Origin: Candidatus Hydrogenedentes bacterium UBA2224
GTDB taxonomy: Bacteria > Hydrogenedentota > Hydrogenedentia > Hydrogenedentales > SLHB01
Length of the DNA stretch: 28,166 nt
NCBI GenBank assembly: GCA_002348185.1
Contig: DDYW01000030.1
Location: 1 to 28,166 of the forward strand
Direction: 5' to 3'
Position 1 is the stretch's first letter; every line of letters begins with the position of its first letter. Position numbers and translations under genes: made by a program. Positions 6,825 to 14,677 of the stretch are shown here, one piece after another. Below the pieces are notes generated by a model that was not told the origin of the DNA, did not search any database, and saw only the letters and a program-made list of their open reading frames with translations.

Positions 6825-9800
6825 TCACGGAAATTCTGGGCGATCACATTTATCGCACTGGGTGTACTGGTGATTCTGGGCCTCGCCGGCGCGGGCGGGT
6901 TCTTTCTGTACCGGCAGCACCAGACCCGCCAGTGGTTCGCGGAGGCGGAAGCGGCCTTTGAGAAAGGCGATTGGGACACCGCCACCCGCCGGTACGCCTT
7001 CTACCTCAACCGGGAGCGCGAAGACACCGGCGCCCTTGAGCGGTACGCGGAAGCCAGCCTCCAGCAGGAGGGCAACCGCAGGAGAGGATTGTCGGAGGCC
7101 GCCTCCGCCTACCGCCAGATCCTTCAGCTTGAGCCGGAGCGGCAGGACATCCAGCAGGCGCTGTTTGATCTCCAGAAAAAACTCGGTTCCTGGCACGAGG
7201 TCCATTACCTCGCGGGAAGAATGCTCGAAAAAGACCCCGGCAATGTGGAACTCAAGCATGAACAGGCCCTGGCGCTGTACCGCCTCGCAAAACGCAACGA
7301 CGCCGTCACGGCCTACCGCGCACTGATCGACGAGGGGATTGCGAAGCCCGAAGCCTGCCTGAACCTGGCGCGCCTGCTCCGCGAAACCAACCTCACGGAA
7401 CAGGCCGACGACGTGCTCAACGCCCTGGCAGAAAAGCGCCCCGAAGACCCCGCCACGTATGTCGCCCGCTCGGACTATTTCCTTGAAGGGCGGGAGACCG
7501 ACAAGGCCCAGCAGGAGCTTCAGAAGGCGCAGGCGTTGGCCCCGGACGACCCCGAGGTCGTCATGCTTGAAGCCCGGCTCGCATTGATGACGGGCGACTT
7601 CGACGTTTCCATCCGCGCGGCGCGCAAGGCCCTCGAGCGCGATCCCAGCCAGGCCCGCATGTACCTCGTGCTTTCTCAGGCGCTGGCCGCCCGCGGCGAA
7701 AAGGAAGCTGCGCTGGATGTCCTGCGCCAGGTGGATCCCGCCGTGCGCAGAGACAGTCCGGAGCTGTTTTTGCAGTTAGCGGAACAGTTGATCAATCTGC
7801 AAAAACTGGACGAGGCCCGCGAGGCCATCGCGGCGTTTGAAAAGACCTACCCCGATCACCAGTCAACGCTGAGTTACCTCGAGGGCCGGGTGCTGCTGGT
7901 CGAAGGCAATGCCGACGCCGCGGCCGACACCCTGGCGGGAGTGATCGAGCAGAATCCCGCCATGTCCCCGGCACGGTTCTTCCTCGCCGTGGCCAATCTA
8001 CTGCAGGGGAAGCGCAAGGACGCGCGGGGGCATCTGGAGGTCTATCTGAAGGAAAACCCCAACGATGAGGGCGCCAAGAGGCTGCTCGCCGAAGCCATGG
8101 GGGTGCAGCCCGACCCGGAACAGGTTATTCAGGCGGCCCAGGCCGTTCTCGGCAATCAGGAATCCCGACCGGACACTCTCGTCTCTTCGGCCCTCGCCCT
8201 GCTGGCCTCCGCCCTTCGTCAGGGCGCCGTCGCGTCTCAGGTCCAGACGATCGAGCAACTGTTCACGCGCGCAATCGAACGGAATCCCCGGGAAACCCGC
8301 GCCTATGGGGGCCTCGTGGACACCTATGTGGCCGCGGGCATGCCGGCAAAGGCCCGCGAAACCCTCCAGCGCGCCGAACAGGCCGGCGTGCCGCCCGTTG
8401 AACTGGCGCGCGCCAAAGCCAACACCGATCTGGCGGAGGGCCATCCCGAAGCCGCATGGAAGGCCTTCGAGGAAGCCCTCGCCGCCAAACGTCCGTCCGT
8501 CGAGGATGTGCGGCAGTGGTCCCGGTTCTTCGCGCTGCGCGAACAGCCTGACCTGGCCCGCCGCGCCCTCGCAAGCGCGGCTGAAACCCTGACGGGAGAA
8601 CCGGAACGGGCCGAACTCGCCGTGGAAGGCGTGTCCCTGGAATTGCGCCTGGGCGAAGACGAAGCCGCGATGCGCCTTCTCGGCGCCATCGAGTCGCAAG
8701 TGGCAGGCCACCCGGCGGCCGAGAGACAGCTCCAGGGCGCAAAAGGGCAGTTGGTCTGGCGCCTGATGGAACAGAACGACGCCCGCAAGCTCGAAGAGGC
8801 CCGCCAGATACTCCTGCAGGGCGCCCAAGGGAGCCAGAACGACCCCATGCTCCTCGCTCTGCAGGGCATCATGGAACTCCGCAACACGCCGCCGGGGTTT
8901 GATGCGGCGGAGTCCGCCTTCCAGAAAGCCCTGGAAACCGACGGCGAGAGCGTCGCCGCGCTCATGGGCATGGCGAGCGTAGCCGCTTCGCGCGGCGCCC
9001 TTTCCAAAGCCATGGAATTCGCCACGAAAGCCGCCGGCGTCGCCCCCCAATCGGAGGGCATCGACCTGTGGCGGGCCGAACTCCTGTTCCGCATGCAGCG
9101 GTATCTCGAAGCCCGCGACCTCCTCGAGAACATCCTGGCCGAACTGCCCGGCAGCCCCGCGGCCCTCGAACTCCTGGTCAACACCTACCTCGCCACCAAC
9201 CAGCTCCGCGAGGCCGAACGCACCTTGCAGCGCCTGGAAGCGCGCGTCGGACCGGATGCAGACCGCGCCGAGATGATCAAGACCTTGCGGGGACGGATCC
9301 TCCTTGCGCAAGGAAACGCGTCCGGTGCGGAGGGCGTATTGAGGGCGCAACTGGCGGCCCATCCGGACGATTTCTCCGTCGTTCGCAGCCTGGCCCTCGC
9401 GCTGGCGCAACAGAACCGCGTCGGTGAGGCCGAGGCCCTTCTCCGCGACTACGTCGAGGGCCATCAGTCCGACGCCGAGGCCTTCGTGGCGCTGGCGCGG
9501 TTCTACCTGGGCATGAACGATCCGGCCAAGGTCGACGCCGCGTCCACCGCGCTTACCCGCGCCCTGCTGCTCGACAACGATTTTCTGCCGGCGCTCCGGG
9601 CTCTGGTGGATGTGCAGGTCCGGCGCGGCAGCCCCGCGGGAATTCTCGCGGCGTGCGATCGCTACCTGACGCACGACCCGCTCAACGCCGGTGTGCTCTT
9701 TGCGAAAGCCTCGGCGCTGAGCCGCGAGCCGGCGCGGGAACAGGAGGCGCTCGAGCTCCTCGATCAGGTGATCGCGCAGGAACGCCAGCCGGAGTATCTC

Positions 9801-10052
9801 GCTCTCCGCGGCATGCTGTACCTTCGCGCCAAGAACTACGCGGCCGCATTGAGCGATCTGCGCGCCGCTTCCCTGGATAACCCTGACACGTCGGCCGAGT
9901 TCGATGCCGCGCTCGCCGAAACCTATTGGGGACTGGATGAAAAGGACCTGGCGAAAACCCATTACGAAAGCGCCCTCGAGAAATCACCGGCCAGCGGCCC
10001 GGCGCCGCTCTGGCTCAAACGGCTCGAAGAAATCGTGGGACAGGAGAACTAG
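6822..10052 (+). CDS. Large membrane-anchored TPR-repeat protein (PrsT-like scaffold of exosortase loci)
   Basis: This is a 1076-residue protein made almost wholly of tetratricopeptide repeats, which act as binding scaffolds. It begins MSRKFWAITFIALGVLVILG; residues about 5-27 form one transmembrane helix with a short basic cytoplasmic tip, so the repeats should lie in the periplasm. From about residue 33 on there are continuous 34-residue helix pairs with the TPR pattern (small residues at 8 and 20, Pro near 32), for example AEAAFEKGDWDTATRRYAFY and ALYRLAKRNDAVTAYRALI; the length would allow roughly 20-30 units. PEP-CTERM/exosortase loci typically encode such a TPR protein (PrsT), usually a lipoprotein of about 900 residues; here it is anchored by a helix instead. 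It lies 3 bases upstream of the exosortase gene. Specific function unknown; assembly or sorting of exported material is inferred. Confidence 0.87.
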   Translation: MSRKFWAITFIALGVLVILGLAGAGGFFLYRQHQTRQWFAEAEAAFEKGDWDTATRRYAFYLNREREDTGALERYAEASLQQEGNRRRGLSEAASAYRQILQLEPERQDIQQALFDLQKKLGSWHEVHYLAGRMLEKDPGNVELKHEQALALYRLAKRNDAVTAYRALIDEGIAKPEACLNLARLLRETNLTEQADDVLNALAEKRPEDPATYVARSDYFLEGRETDKAQQELQKAQALAPDDPEVVMLEARLALMTGDFDVSIRAARKALERDPSQARMYLVLSQALAARGEKEAALDVLRQVDPAVRRDSPELFLQLAEQLINLQKLDEAREAIAAFEKTYPDHQSTLSYLEGRVLLVEGNADAAADTLAGVIEQNPAMSPARFFLAVANLLQGKRKDARGHLEVYLKENPNDEGAKRLLAEAMGVQPDPEQVIQAAQAVLGNQESRPDTLVSSALALLASALRQGAVASQVQTIEQLFTRAIERNPRETRAYGGLVDTYVAAGMPAKARETLQRAEQAGVPPVELARAKANTDLAEGHPEAAWKAFEEALAAKRPSVEDVRQWSRFFALREQPDLARRALASAAETLTGEPERAELAVEGVSLELRLGEDEAAMRLLGAIESQVAGHPAAERQLQGAKGQLVWRLMEQNDARKLEEARQILLQGAQGSQNDPMLLALQGIMELRNTPPGFDAAESAFQKALETDGESVAALMGMASVAASRGALSKAMEFATKAAGVAPQSEGIDLWRAELLFRMQRYLEARDLLENILAELPGSPAALELLVNTYLATNQLREAERTLQRLEARVGPDADRAEMIKTLRGRILLAQGNASGAEGVLRAQLAAHPDDFSVVRSLALALAQQNRVGEAEALLRDYVEGHQSDAEAFVALARFYLGMNDPAKVDAASTALTRALLLDNDFLPALRALVDVQVRRGSPAGILAACDRYLTHDPLNAGVLFAKASALSREPAREQEALELLDQVIAQERQPEYLALRGMLYLRAKNYAAALSDLRAASLDNPDTSAEFDAALAETYWGLDEKDLAKTHYESALEKSPASGPAPLWLKRLEEIVGQEN

Positions 10053-10055
10053 TCC

Positions 10056-10979
10056 ATGACGCAGGAACCGCACGTGCCGGCTGCGTCGGCTCAACCCGCC
10101 GCCCCGGGCGCCGCAAGCGCCTGGTTCCGTTCGCTGTTCGAAGTCAAAGACCTGGTGGTCGTGGCCCTGCTGGTCATCATCTACCGGAACGTCGCGCATG
10201 AGATCCACCTCGGCTGGACGCTCGTGGATTCCTACTACTCCCACGGATTCCTGATCCCGTTCATCTGCCTGTTCTTTGTGTGGCGCGACCGCAAGGTCCT
10301 GGCAGCGCTCCCCCGCAAACCCTCGGCATGGGGCTACCCCTGGGTGGCCGCAGCGGCCTTGATGCTGTTCGTCGGGGATTTTCTCGGCTTCGGCGTGCTG
10401 ACGCACATGTCGCTGATCCCCATGATAGCCGGGGCGCTGCTGCTCACGCATGGCGCGGCCCGTACCCGCACACTGTGGTTCCCAATCGCGTTTCTGTTCT
10501 TTATGATCCCCATTCCGGCGTCCATCACGCAGAGTTTCGCGCTGAAACTCAAACTCGTCGCCACGGAATCGGCGGTCCAACTGGCGAATCTGTTCACGCT
10601 GCCCATGGTTCGCGAAGGTTCCTACGTGCATTTCGGCGACGATTTTCTGCTGGTGGGCGAGGTCTGCGGCGGGCTCCGCTCCCTGATCGCCCTGCTGGCT
10701 CTCGGCGCGTTGATGGCGTACATCAGCAAGACCCGCTGGCTCGCCCGCATGTTTCTCTTTCTGGTCGCGGCCCCGATCGTGGCCATTCTCACCAACATCC
10801 TGCGTATCTTCAGCCTGTGTGTCGCGGGGTATTTCTACGGGAGCAGCGTCGCCGCGGGCACGTTCCACGACGTCTCCGGCATCCTGATATTCCTGATCGC
10901 GTTCATCTGCTTCTTCTCCCTCGAAGGACTGCTGCGCAAGATCCTGCCAGCCCGGGAGAATCCGGAGACTGCCCCATGA
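10056..10979 (+). CDS. Exosortase (membrane cysteine transpeptidase/protease-like sorting enzyme)
   Basis: This 307-residue polytopic membrane protein has about eight hydrophobic helices. Exosortases recognise C-terminal PEP-CTERM-type tags, cleave them and are thought to pass the protein to a new anchor. The family hallmarks are all present: DSYYSHGFLIPFICLFFVW near the N-terminus, the catalytic Cys204 in EVCGGLRSL, the conserved Arg250 in LTNILRIFSL, and His271 in GTFHDVSGILIF. These form the proposed Cys-Arg-His active site. AGGAG at 10042-10046 stands 9 bases before the ATG, and the stop overlaps the start of epsI (ATGA). Neighbouring Wza/Wzc, EpsI and TPR genes give the typical exosortase/exopolysaccharide context. 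No protein in this window ends in a recognisable PEP-CTERM motif, so the substrates are encoded elsewhere. The family call is firm; the subfamily is not determined. Confidence 0.94.
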   Translation: MTQEPHVPAASAQPAAPGAASAWFRSLFEVKDLVVVALLVIIYRNVAHEIHLGWTLVDSYYSHGFLIPFICLFFVWRDRKVLAALPRKPSAWGYPWVAAAALMLFVGDFLGFGVLTHMSLIPMIAGALLLTHGAARTRTLWFPIAFLFFMIPIPASITQSFALKLKLVATESAVQLANLFTLPMVREGSYVHFGDDFLLVGEVCGGLRSLIALLALGALMAYISKTRWLARMFLFLVAAPIVAILTNILRIFSLCVAGYFYGSSVAAGTFHDVSGILIFLIAFICFFSLEGLLRKILPARENPETAP

Positions 10980-11602
10980 AGCATTACATCGCCCTCGTAC
11001 TCATTCTGGCCCTGATCGCCGCGGGTCATCTGGCCATACTCAAAGCGCATGCGGCCGCAAGTGCCATGCTGCCCACCGTCGAAACGCTCGACATCCCCGA
11101 CCAGATCGGCGACTACTCCCGCCGCGGCGCCGACGCCGAGATCGAGGACCACGTCAAGCAGGTGCTCGGCACCAGCATGATTTTGATCCGGGATTACGTG
11201 GCCCCGCCGCAAAAGCATGCCCAGTTGACCGTAGTGCACAGCACCTCGCGCCGAAGCCTCCATTTTCCGGAGGTATGTCTGGTCGGCGGCGGCTGGGAGA
11301 TCATGACCCAGACGACCCATCCCGTCGGCTTCTTCTTCCGGGCCAAGAAACTGGTGCTCGTGAATGGCGACATGCGCCAGCTCGTGCTCTACTGGTTCAA
11401 GACCGGCGACGAACTCACCGGCAACTTCTTCGTAAACGCCTTCCATTGGGCCAAAGCCCAGTTGGCGTTCGGCTCGCCCACCTCGACCATGATCAAAGTG
11501 TCCACGGTCCTTCGTCCCGGCCAGAGCGAAGAACGGGCATTTGAAACCCTGGAAGATTTTGCCGTCAAGTTCACACCCATTCTGCAGGAACGTATTCCGT
11601 AG
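10976..11602 (+). CDS. epsI: EpsI, exosortase-associated protein
   Basis: This 208-residue protein begins MKHYIALVLILALIAAGHLA, a single N-terminal membrane helix or uncleaved signal, and the rest should face the periplasm. The core carries the EpsI-family block SLHFPEVCLVGGGWEI (commonly xHSPExCxxxxGW), then LVLVNGDMRQLVLYWFKTGD, also typical. EpsI is encoded beside, or fused to, exosortases in many exopolysaccharide loci; its biochemical role is not known. The ATG at 10976 overlaps the exosortase stop in ATGA, implying translational coupling and matched amounts of the two proteins. The conserved Cys in PEVC suggests a functional residue, but that is inference. A longer upstream open frame only reads through the exosortase gene in the wrong frame. 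Confidence 0.9.
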   Translation: MKHYIALVLILALIAAGHLAILKAHAAASAMLPTVETLDIPDQIGDYSRRGADAEIEDHVKQVLGTSMILIRDYVAPPQKHAQLTVVHSTSRRSLHFPEVCLVGGGWEIMTQTTHPVGFFFRAKKLVLVNGDMRQLVLYWFKTGDELTGNFFVNAFHWAKAQLAFGSPTSTMIKVSTVLRPGQSEERAFETLEDFAVKFTPILQERIP

Positions 11603-11667
11603 GCGGGGCCCGCGTGCGCCGCCGCATCCAGATACGCTCGGCGGAGCGGTTAGAAAAGGGAGACGTT

Positions 11668-14577
11668 ATGAGGTCCGATTCCAGTTCCCGGAGTAGGAGC
11701 GCCCTCGGTGTAACGGCGCTCGTGTGCCTGCTGCTCGCGGCGATCCCCGCATGCGGCGGCCGCCGAAGCCAGCAACAGACCGAACTCGGCCAGACCTTCC
11801 TCGGTATCGGGAAGATCGATGAGGCGCGGCAGGCCTTCGAAAAGGCCCTGAAGCTGAATCCGCAAAACGCCGACGCCGAACTCGGCATGGCACGGTGTTT
11901 CGCGGTCCAGGACAACCTCGAAGAGGCCCTGGCCCACTACCGCAACGTTATCGAGCTCGATCCGCCCAGGGAAATCGCCTACGTCGAAGCCGTCCGGATC
12001 CTCCTGCGAAAAGAGCGCCGCGACGAAGCGCAAAGCCTGGCGATGGACTTCGAGAAGATCAATCCGGAAAAAGGCGGGATACTGCATGCGTTCGTCCTGC
12101 AGACCGCTGGCCAGACCGGCGAAGCCATCGCCCTGCTCGAAAACCTGGCGGCAACCTACCCCACGTCAGCGGAAGTGCGCGTCAGTCTGGCCACGGCTCA
12201 GGCAGCCACCGGCCAGGACGCCAAGGCCGTGGAAATTCTCGAGGACGTGCTCAAGAACATCGACCCCGATTCATTGGCTGCCCGCATGAAACTGGTGGAG
12301 GTCTATCAGAAACAGGGGAAAACCGATGAGATTGTCGCCCAGTTTCGCGAAATGGTAAAGCAGGAGCCCGACGACCTGGGCCTCCAGCTCGCGCTGGCGC
12401 GCAGCCTCGTCGACCAGAAGGAATACACCGAAGCGGAGGAAATCGCCCGCGCCATTCTGCGCGAAATGCCCGAATCGGGTTGGGCCAACTACGTGGTGGG
12501 GGCCTGTCTACTCGCCCGCGAAGAATACGAAAAGGCCGTGATGTACCTCCAGACCGCCGCGCAGGCCCTCCCGGAATCCGAGGTCGTGCGGGAGTACCTG
12601 GCAGCCGCGCGAAGCGCAGGCGCGCCCCAGACCCAGGCCGCGCAGCCCGCGCCGTCCACGCCTCCGTCTCCCACGGCGGTGGAAGCTCCCCCGCAGCCTT
12701 CCGAAGTCGCGCCGTGGCAGACCTTATGGAAACAGGCGCGCCTCGATCTGCTGTTGCAGCAGGGCGACGCCTTGCTGGCCACGGAGGAACCCAATCTCCG
12801 GGAGACCCTCGTGGTGGCGGCACTCCTGTCGGGCAACCGCCCCCGCGCCCGGCACTTCGCCGAAGGTCTGCCCCAGGACGCGCCGCTTCAGGCCCTGCTG
12901 ACGGCCCTGGAACGCCAGAACACCGAAGCGTCCCTCGCCGTATTCGATACCTGGACCGAAACCGACCCGGAACGCGTCATCCTCCGCGATAATGCGTACG
13001 GGTTCGCCCTCATGCTCGTGGGCGCCCGGGCGAAGGCCCTTCAGGAGCTTTCCGAGTGCTACGCGGCGGCCCCCGAAAACGCCGTCACGCTGTTTAATCT
13101 CGCCACGATGTACCGGACCGCGCGCTTGCCCGAATACGCCGTGCAGGTGCTGGACAAGCTGCTGGCCCTGTATCCGGACAATCTGAGCGCTCGGCGCATC
13201 CTGTTGCGCCTGCTCGTCGACGCCAACGACATGAGCCGCGCCCGCGCCATCGCCGAACTCACGTACCAACTTTACCCCCACGACGCCGAGGCCGTGGTCG
13301 ACCTCGCCCGCATCTATCGCATCACCGGCGAAGTGGACCTCGCCCAGAACCTCCTGAAGAGCGCCCTGGCCGCCGACCCGGAAAGCGGGCCCCTGCGTAT
13401 TGCCGAAGCACGCCTCAACCTGCTGAAAGGTCAGGCGGACGCGGTCCTGCAGTCGCTCGAGGGCCGGGCCTTCGATTCCGTGGAGCTGGCCGCCGCCAGC
13501 GAGAGCCTGCGGGCTTTTGCGCTGGCGGAAAAAGGCGACTGGCCCGCCGTGACGGCCAGTTGTGAATCCCTCCCTCCCGAAAGACGGTCTCCCGGGCTCC
13601 ATCTGCTGTTTGCCGCCGCGCGCCTCCACGAGGGAAAACCCGATGCGGCATTAGCCGCGCTCGACCAGGCCGGGGAACTGCCGTGGGAACGCCTCAATGG
13701 CGCGACTCCTGTTCTGGCGGCGCTCGGAAAACTCGATGCTCCGGAAGAATCCCGGGAACTTGTCGACCGGCTCACGGCCGCCCCTGAAGCGCTCGCCTTG
13801 TATGCGCACGGCGTTGCGTGCCTGGCCGAGTCGCTGCCCGACTGCGCGCTGACGCCATTCGAGACCGTCAATGCGATGGCGCCCAACTCGCCCGCGCTCA
13901 CGGTTCTGATGCTGGATGCGCTGGCAAGCGCCATCCGCGTCGACGACCCCGCGCAGAAAGCAAGAGACCTGGCGCAGCAGGCGCCGGACGACCCGCGCAC
14001 CTGGCTGGCCCTCGCCACCTTCTGCCGCGTCAAGAAGGACTCCGACGGCGAGAATGCGGCCATCCAGAAGGCCCTCGAACTCGATGCAGACAACGCGGCA
14101 GCGTGGCTGCTTCGGGCGCGGTATCTCGAGAGCAACGGAGACCAGGCCGGCGCGATCCCGGCGTATGAACGCGTGCTCGCGGCGCGTCCCGGCGATCCCG
14201 TCGTGGGCAACAATCTGGCCTACCTGATACTCGAGACGGGTGGCGACCCACAACGCGCCCTCGAACTCGCTCAGGCCGCCATGGACGCGGCCCAGGGCAA
14301 TCCGGCCATCCAGCCCAATGTCCTGCATACTCTGGGACTTGCGGAACTGCGCGCGAAAAAGCTCGACGACGCCGAAAAGCATCTCGGGCTCGCGCTGCAG
14401 ATGCGGCCCGGCGACCCCACGCTCCTCCTGGATTTCGGCGCCCTCCTGCTCGAGAAGGGCGATGCCGGCGCCGGACAGCGGCACATCCGCCTGGCGATTG
14501 AATATGCCGAACGGCTGGGCCTCGACTTCCCGCGCATGGAAGAAGCGCAACGGCTGGCGGGAACCGAATCGTCGTGA
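11668..14577 (+). CDS. Large TPR-repeat lipoprotein closing the exosortase operon
   Basis: This is a 969-residue exported TPR protein. The N-terminus has basic residues, the hydrophobic run ALVCLLLAAIP and a lipobox ending at Cys29 (IPAC, with a somewhat unusual Pro at -2). TPR units begin at once (GQTFLGIGKIDEARQAFEKA) and continue to about residue 312. A Pro/Ala/Gln-rich linker (about 312-351) then separates a second block of TPR-like helices running to the C-terminus, ending with clear repeats (AELRAKKLDDAEKHLGLALQ). The ATG at 11668 is preceded by AAGGGAGA; a GTG at 11614 would add 18 residues before the signal and is less likely. It resembles the PrsT lipoproteins of PEP-CTERM systems more closely than the membrane-anchored TPR protein upstream does. 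It probably sits in the periplasmic leaflet of a membrane; partner unknown. A hairpin follows the stop. Confidence 0.87.
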   Translation: MRSDSSSRSRSALGVTALVCLLLAAIPACGGRRSQQQTELGQTFLGIGKIDEARQAFEKALKLNPQNADAELGMARCFAVQDNLEEALAHYRNVIELDPPREIAYVEAVRILLRKERRDEAQSLAMDFEKINPEKGGILHAFVLQTAGQTGEAIALLENLAATYPTSAEVRVSLATAQAATGQDAKAVEILEDVLKNIDPDSLAARMKLVEVYQKQGKTDEIVAQFREMVKQEPDDLGLQLALARSLVDQKEYTEAEEIARAILREMPESGWANYVVGACLLAREEYEKAVMYLQTAAQALPESEVVREYLAAARSAGAPQTQAAQPAPSTPPSPTAVEAPPQPSEVAPWQTLWKQARLDLLLQQGDALLATEEPNLRETLVVAALLSGNRPRARHFAEGLPQDAPLQALLTALERQNTEASLAVFDTWTETDPERVILRDNAYGFALMLVGARAKALQELSECYAAAPENAVTLFNLATMYRTARLPEYAVQVLDKLLALYPDNLSARRILLRLLVDANDMSRARAIAELTYQLYPHDAEAVVDLARIYRITGEVDLAQNLLKSALAADPESGPLRIAEARLNLLKGQADAVLQSLEGRAFDSVELAAASESLRAFALAEKGDWPAVTASCESLPPERRSPGLHLLFAAARLHEGKPDAALAALDQAGELPWERLNGATPVLAALGKLDAPEESRELVDRLTAAPEALALYAHGVACLAESLPDCALTPFETVNAMAPNSPALTVLMLDALASAIRVDDPAQKARDLAQQAPDDPRTWLALATFCRVKKDSDGENAAIQKALELDADNAAAWLLRARYLESNGDQAGAIPAYERVLAARPGDPVVGNNLAYLILETGGDPQRALELAQAAMDAAQGNPAIQPNVLHTLGLAELRAKKLDDAEKHLGLALQMRPGDPTLLLDFGALLLEKGDAGAGQRHIRLAIEYAERLGLDFPRMEEAQRLAGTESS

Positions 14578-14607
14578 ACCTCCCCCGCCCCGGCGGGACC
14601 AGATTCA

Positions 14608-14642
14608 AAACCGGGCCGGCCCCTGGCGGGACGGCCCGGTTT
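14608..14642. terminator. Hairpin between convergent genes, probable bidirectional terminator
   Basis: Perfect 11-bp arms (14608-14618, AAACCGGGCCG, pairing with 14632-14642) flank a 13-nt loop. It lies between the stop of the TPR lipoprotein gene and the stop of the convergent beta-helix gene. The T-run is short on both strands (TTT on +, TTTT on -), so it is weaker than the rho terminator but well placed to serve both genes. Confidence 0.6.
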
Positions 14643-14677
14643 CGCTCGTACCCTTCGCTGAAAAACGCTCCCCCGGC

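Noticed and set aside
7998..9962. Antisense open frame (654 codons) opposite the membrane TPR protein
   Set aside because: It arises from the codon bias of the TPR gene; the composition is Gly/Arg-rich and no start signal or domain is seen.
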